A stretch of DNA of 64,000 nucleotides from Terrabacter tumescens (GTDB lineage: Bacteria; Actinomycetota; Actinomycetes; Actinomycetales; Dermatophilaceae), in assembly GCF_014646815.1 (NCBI RefSeq), contig NZ_BMNZ01000012.1, positions 1-64,000 of the forward strand. Reading direction: 5' to 3'. Shown piece by piece: positions 61,467-64,000 of this stretch (positions within the stretch are counted from its first letter, which is position 1; every line of letters starts with the position of its first letter). The translations under genes were made by a program, and so were the position numbers. The notes below the pieces were generated by a model, which was not told where the DNA came from, made no database searches, and saw only the letters and a program-made list of their open reading frames with translations.

Positions 61467-61633
61467 GTCGAAAGGCCAAAGTTTGCGACCCCCGACAGGT
61501 CGAGAGGCCACGAGTGGCCCCCTCTTACACGTCGAGAGGCCAAGGTTTGCGACCTCTGACACGTCGAGAGGCCAAAGTCCGTCGCGAACTGGCCTCTCGA
61601 CTGCGGGGCACCGACGAACTTTGGCCTCTCGAC
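61467..61633. repeat. Intergenic array of GTCGAGAGGCCAAAGT repeats
   Basis: Direct copies start at 61467, 61499, 61531 and 61563 (spacing exactly 32 bp each); inverted copies lie at 61591-61601 (short) and 61617-61633. Copy 4 and the last inverted copy form a 16-bp stem (61563-61578 with 61618-61633). The array sits between the GNAT start and the marP stop. Confidence 0.75.
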
Positions 61634-61636
61634 GGT

Positions 61637-62839
61637 TCAGCCGGCGACGCAGGCGCCGGTGTCGACCTCGGCCCCGGCCGCGGCGGCCTCGTCGAGGACC
61701 GGCTTGGCCTCGGCGAGCGTCAGGGCGTAGCCCGTCGAGTCGTCCTCGAGCGACTTGGCGAAGATGACGCCGACGACCTGGCCGTTGGTGTCGAGCAGCG
61801 GACCACCCGAGTTGCCCGGCTGCACCGTCGCGGCGAGCGAGTAGATCTCACGGACGACCCGCTCGCGGCCGTAGATGTCGAGGCCCCGGGCGTCGAGCTG
61901 GGCCCGGACGCGGGCCGACACGACGCGGTAGGGCCCGTCGAGGGGATAGCCCGGCACGGCTGCCGAGTCGCCCCGCTTCAGCTCGCCGCCGAGCGGGAGC
62001 GGCGGCAGGAGGAGCCCCGGCACGCTGAGCACGGCGAGGTCGCGCCGCGAGTCGAAGACGACGACGCGGGCGCGCAGCACCTGGTCGCCGCCCTGGACGC
62101 GGACCTCGTCGGCGCCGGCGACGACGTGGGCGTTGGTGACGATGCGACCCGGCGAGAGCACCCAGCCGGTGCCCTCCTGGCCACGCTGGCACGACTGGGA
62201 CTGCGTCGTCACCTTGACGACGGACCGGCCGGCGGAGCGGATGGCCTGGGACTGCGCGACTGCCGGGTCCGGGTCCTGCACGGGCGTGATCGGCTCCGGC
62301 GCGAGACCGCCGAACACCTGCGGGAAGCCCTGGCTCGACAGGAAGCCCCGGAAGCTCGCGAAGACCTGTCCGGTCTCCTCGGGGACGACCGAGTTGACGA
62401 CCTGCAGCACCTTGGACTCCGCCATGGCCTTGGACAGCGCCGGGCTGCCGGCCGTGCGCAGGGCGCCGCCGATGAACCAGATGATGAGGCTCGCGGCCAG
62501 GGTGACGACGACGGCGCCGAGCACCGAGTCGACGTGGCGCAGGGAGGTCTGGCCCATCCGGCGCCTGATCCGGGAGCCGAGCAGGCTGCCGAGGTACTGC
62601 CCGATCCAGCCGAGGACGACGACCCCGAGCAGCAGGACGAGCACCCGGGTGCGGTCGTCGTCGGCCACGGACTGCCAGCGCACGAGGAGCTCGGGCAGCT
62701 GCCAGACCCCGAGCATCGCGAACGCGAAGAAGCCGACGAGCGAGAACACGCTCTGGATGAGCCCCGAGCGGTAGCCCGAGTAGCCGTAGGCGAGCAGGAG
62801 CAGGACGAGGGCGATGTCGAGCAGGACGCTGCCGCTCAC
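61637..62839 (-). CDS. marP: Membrane-anchored serine protease MarP-like
   Basis: About 400 aa. Four membrane segments (CvpA-like, first 130 residues) precede a trypsin-fold protease with the triad His238 (TNAHVVAG), Asp267 (DSRRDLAVLS) and Ser344 (VQPGNSGGPLL). Cys217 and Cys397 correspond to the regulatory disulfide pair described for mycobacterial MarP. MarP is needed for acid and oxidative stress resistance and acts in the cell envelope. GTG 62839 overlaps the NUDIX stop. Confidence 0.9.
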   Translation of the reverse strand: MSGSVLLDIALVLLLLAYGYSGYRSGLIQSVFSLVGFFAFAMLGVWQLPELLVRWQSVADDDRTRVLVLLLGVVVLGWIGQYLGSLLGSRIRRRMGQTSLRHVDSVLGAVVVTLAASLIIWFIGGALRTAGSPALSKAMAESKVLQVVNSVVPEETGQVFASFRGFLSSQGFPQVFGGLAPEPITPVQDPDPAVAQSQAIRSAGRSVVKVTTQSQSCQRGQEGTGWVLSPGRIVTNAHVVAGADEVRVQGGDQVLRARVVVFDSRRDLAVLSVPGLLLPPLPLGGELKRGDSAAVPGYPLDGPYRVVSARVRAQLDARGLDIYGRERVVREIYSLAATVQPGNSGGPLLDTNGQVVGVIFAKSLEDDSTGYALTLAEAKPVLDEAAAAGAEVDTGACVAG

Positions 62840-63579
62840 GACCGCCTCCCCGCGAGGTAGCGCTCGGGCAGCGGCCGCATGACGTCCGCGTCCCACGGCT
62901 GTGCGAGGCCACCGAGCTCCAGCACGCTGCTGATGAGCCCGGCCGTGAAGCCCCAGAGGAGCAGGTGGTCCAGGTCGAAGCCCGGACCGACGTAGCCGGA
63001 CGGGTGCGTCACCGAGAAGCGGGTCGCGGGGTCGACGAGGTGCGACACCGGCACGGAGAGCACGTCGTGCACCTCGGCCGGGTCCCGGACACCGATCGAC
63101 GAGGGCCGGGCCCACCAGCCGAGCACCGGGGCCACGACGAACTGAGCCGGGGCGAGGAAGAGCGAGGGCAGCTGCGCGACGACGTCGACGCCCGCCGGGT
63201 CCACGCCGGTCTCCTCCTCGGCCTCGCGCAGTGCGGTGGCGACGAGGTCGTCGTCCTCCGGGTCGCGCGAGCCGCCGGGGAAGGCGATCTGGGCCGGCTG
63301 GGTGCGCATCGTGTGCGAGCGCTCGATGAGCACGACGTGCTCGCCCTCGTCCTCGGCGCCGGCCGGCGGAGGACCGAAGAGGATGAGGACCGCGGACTCC
63401 CGTCCACCCTCCTCCGGGGGCAGGAAGCGCGAGAACCACTCGGGCGCAACGCTCTCCAGCCGCACGGCGAGCTCGTCCAGCCACGCGGGACGTGCGAGCG
63501 ACCCGGCCCCGAGCGCCGGGGACGGCTCGATGGAACCCGACCTGCCGGCATACGCGATCCGGCTGACGACGTCGGTCAC
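62836..63579 (-). CDS. NUDIX hydrolase, coenzyme A pyrophosphatase-like
   Basis: 247 aa. The NUDIX box GX5EX7REUXEEXGU is present ([25 protein letters not shown]) and is preceded by the CoA-type sequence [13 protein letters not shown] (upstream of the box). In actinomycetes this gene is usually between nth and marP, as here. It probably hydrolyses CoA derivatives or other nucleoside diphosphate compounds. GTG 63579 overlaps the nth stop by 4 nt. Confidence 0.9.
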   Translation of the reverse strand: MTDVVSRIAYAGRSGSIEPSPALGAGSLARPAWLDELAVRLESVAPEWFSRFLPPEEGGRESAVLILFGPPPAGAEDEGEHVVLIERSHTMRTQPAQIAFPGGSRDPEDDDLVATALREAEEETGVDPAGVDVVAQLPSLFLAPAQFVVAPVLGWWARPSSIGVRDPAEVHDVLSVPVSHLVDPATRFSVTHPSGYVGPGFDLDHLLLWGFTAGLISSVLELGGLAQPWDADVMRPLPERYLAGRRS

Positions 63580-64000
63580 TTCGGCGCCAGCTCGTACTTC
63601 AGGAGCTTCGCCGCCTTGTCCGGGTCGGTCTCGCCCGCGCCGTAGCTCGGGCACCAGCGCGCGACGGGGCACGCTCCGCAGGCGGGCTTCTTCGCGTGGC
63701 ACGTGCGGCGCCCGTGGAAGATCACGACGTGGCTGAGCATCGTCCAGTCCTTGCGCATGAACAGCCGCCCGATCTCGTGCTCGACCTTGACCGGGTCCTC
63801 CTCCTCGGTCCAGCCGAAGCGGCGCGCGAGGCGGCCGAAGTGCGTGTCGACGGTGATGCCGGGGACGTCGAAGGCGTTGCCGAGCACGACGTTCGCCGTC
63901 TTGTGACCGACCCCGGGAAGCGTCACGAGGTCCTTGAGGCGCGGCGGCACCTCGCCGTCGAACTGCTCGACGAGCGCCATGCCGAGCTTGATGAGCGAGT
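63576..64000 (-). CDS. nth: Endonuclease III (3' part of gene; start outside window)
   Basis: The frame is open to base 64000, so the N-terminus is missing. The visible part shows the helix-hairpin-helix [17 protein letters not shown] with the catalytic Lys, the catalytic Asp in [13 protein letters not shown] and the [4Fe-4S] cysteines [17 protein letters not shown]. It is a DNA glycosylase/AP lyase that removes oxidised pyrimidines. It starts an operon with the CoA hydrolase and marP. Confidence 0.95.
   Translation of the reverse strand, partial: SLIKLGMALVEQFDGEVPPRLKDLVTLPGVGHKTANVVLGNAFDVPGITVDTHFGRLARRFGWTEEEDPVKVEHEIGRLFMRKDWTMLSHVVIFHGRRTCHAKKPACGACPVARWCPSYGAGETDPDKAAKLLKYELAPK

Noticed and set aside
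61467-61633. Interpretation of the 32-bp-period repeats as a CRISPR array
   Set aside because: The spacers are short (about 16 bp) and similar to one another, two copies are inverted and no cas gene is present.
61637-63484. Extension of marP upstream to base 63484
   Set aside because: The extension is Arg/Gly/Ala-rich and is antiphase reading of the NUDIX gene; GTG 62839, overlapping the NUDIX stop, starts exactly at the first membrane helix.

Overview
This window is from a high-G+C Gram-positive chromosome. Gene content and style point to an actinomycete, most likely a member of Micrococcales close to Intrasporangiaceae; that family-level placement is inference. The evidence is strongly GC-ending codons, GTG starts inside GTGA/ATGA stop-start overlaps, actinobacterial families (DUF2510, DUF6907, PIG-V-like mannosyltransferases, MarP) and the nth-CoA hydrolase-marP gene order at the right end. 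I saw no rRNA, tRNA, insertion sequence, integrase or CRISPR array.

Layout. 1-7 kb: tail of a secreted protein, a NarL-type two-component pair, a DEAD-box RNA helicase, a LuxR regulator and a stand-alone AAA ATPase. 6.7-23.2 kb: a complete-looking Gram-positive Tad/Flp pilus operon (two Flp pilins, TadE, TadG, CpaB, CpaE, CpaF, a VWA-TadB fusion, TadC; no prepilin peptidase in view), flanked by polytopic membrane proteins, an acyltransferase and GT-C-like transferases. 23.2-32.3 kb: a surface-glycan locus with glycosyltransferases of families 2 and 4, a Wzx-like flippase, and GDP-sugar enzymes Gmd, Fcl, RMD and a ColD-type 3-dehydratase. These can send one intermediate, GDP-4-keto-6-deoxymannose, towards L-fucose, D-rhamnose or a 3,6-dideoxyhexose. 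32.3-38 kb: NhaA, a second PIG-V-like protein, a holin-X protein, an alpha/beta-hydrolase and a beta-lactamase-fold protein. 38.2-40.3 kb: a noticeably AT-richer membrane-protein gene followed by a decayed Ig-like module.

40.5-50.2 kb: a two-component system, a DUF6907 gene and a giant secreted repeat protein (about 2303 aa). The repeat protein consists of six higher-order repeats, each made of four different Ig-like modules, and ends in a PxKF domain. Its leader can fold on an 11-bp stem. 50.2-54.4 kb: an OmpR-type two-component system divergent from a flavocytochrome reductase/FMN-binding pair. 54.4-60.5 kb: a CitAB-type two-component system divergent from a tripartite tricarboxylate transporter (tctCBA) plus a universal stress protein. 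60.6-64 kb: GNAT, MarP, NUDIX and Nth.

Most unusual signals: (i) the word GGCATAC/GTATGCC, 32 copies counted by eye on both strands and in several reading frames, often at the cost of rare codons; (ii) the ABCD x6 architecture of the giant protein, with a relic of the same module family 3 kb upstream; (iii) the three-way GDP-sugar branch point with ColD; (iv) the VWA domain fused to TadB while TadG lacks one; (v) two intergenic repeat arrays at 60.5-61.6 kb. All counts and family assignments were made by reading, without database searches.
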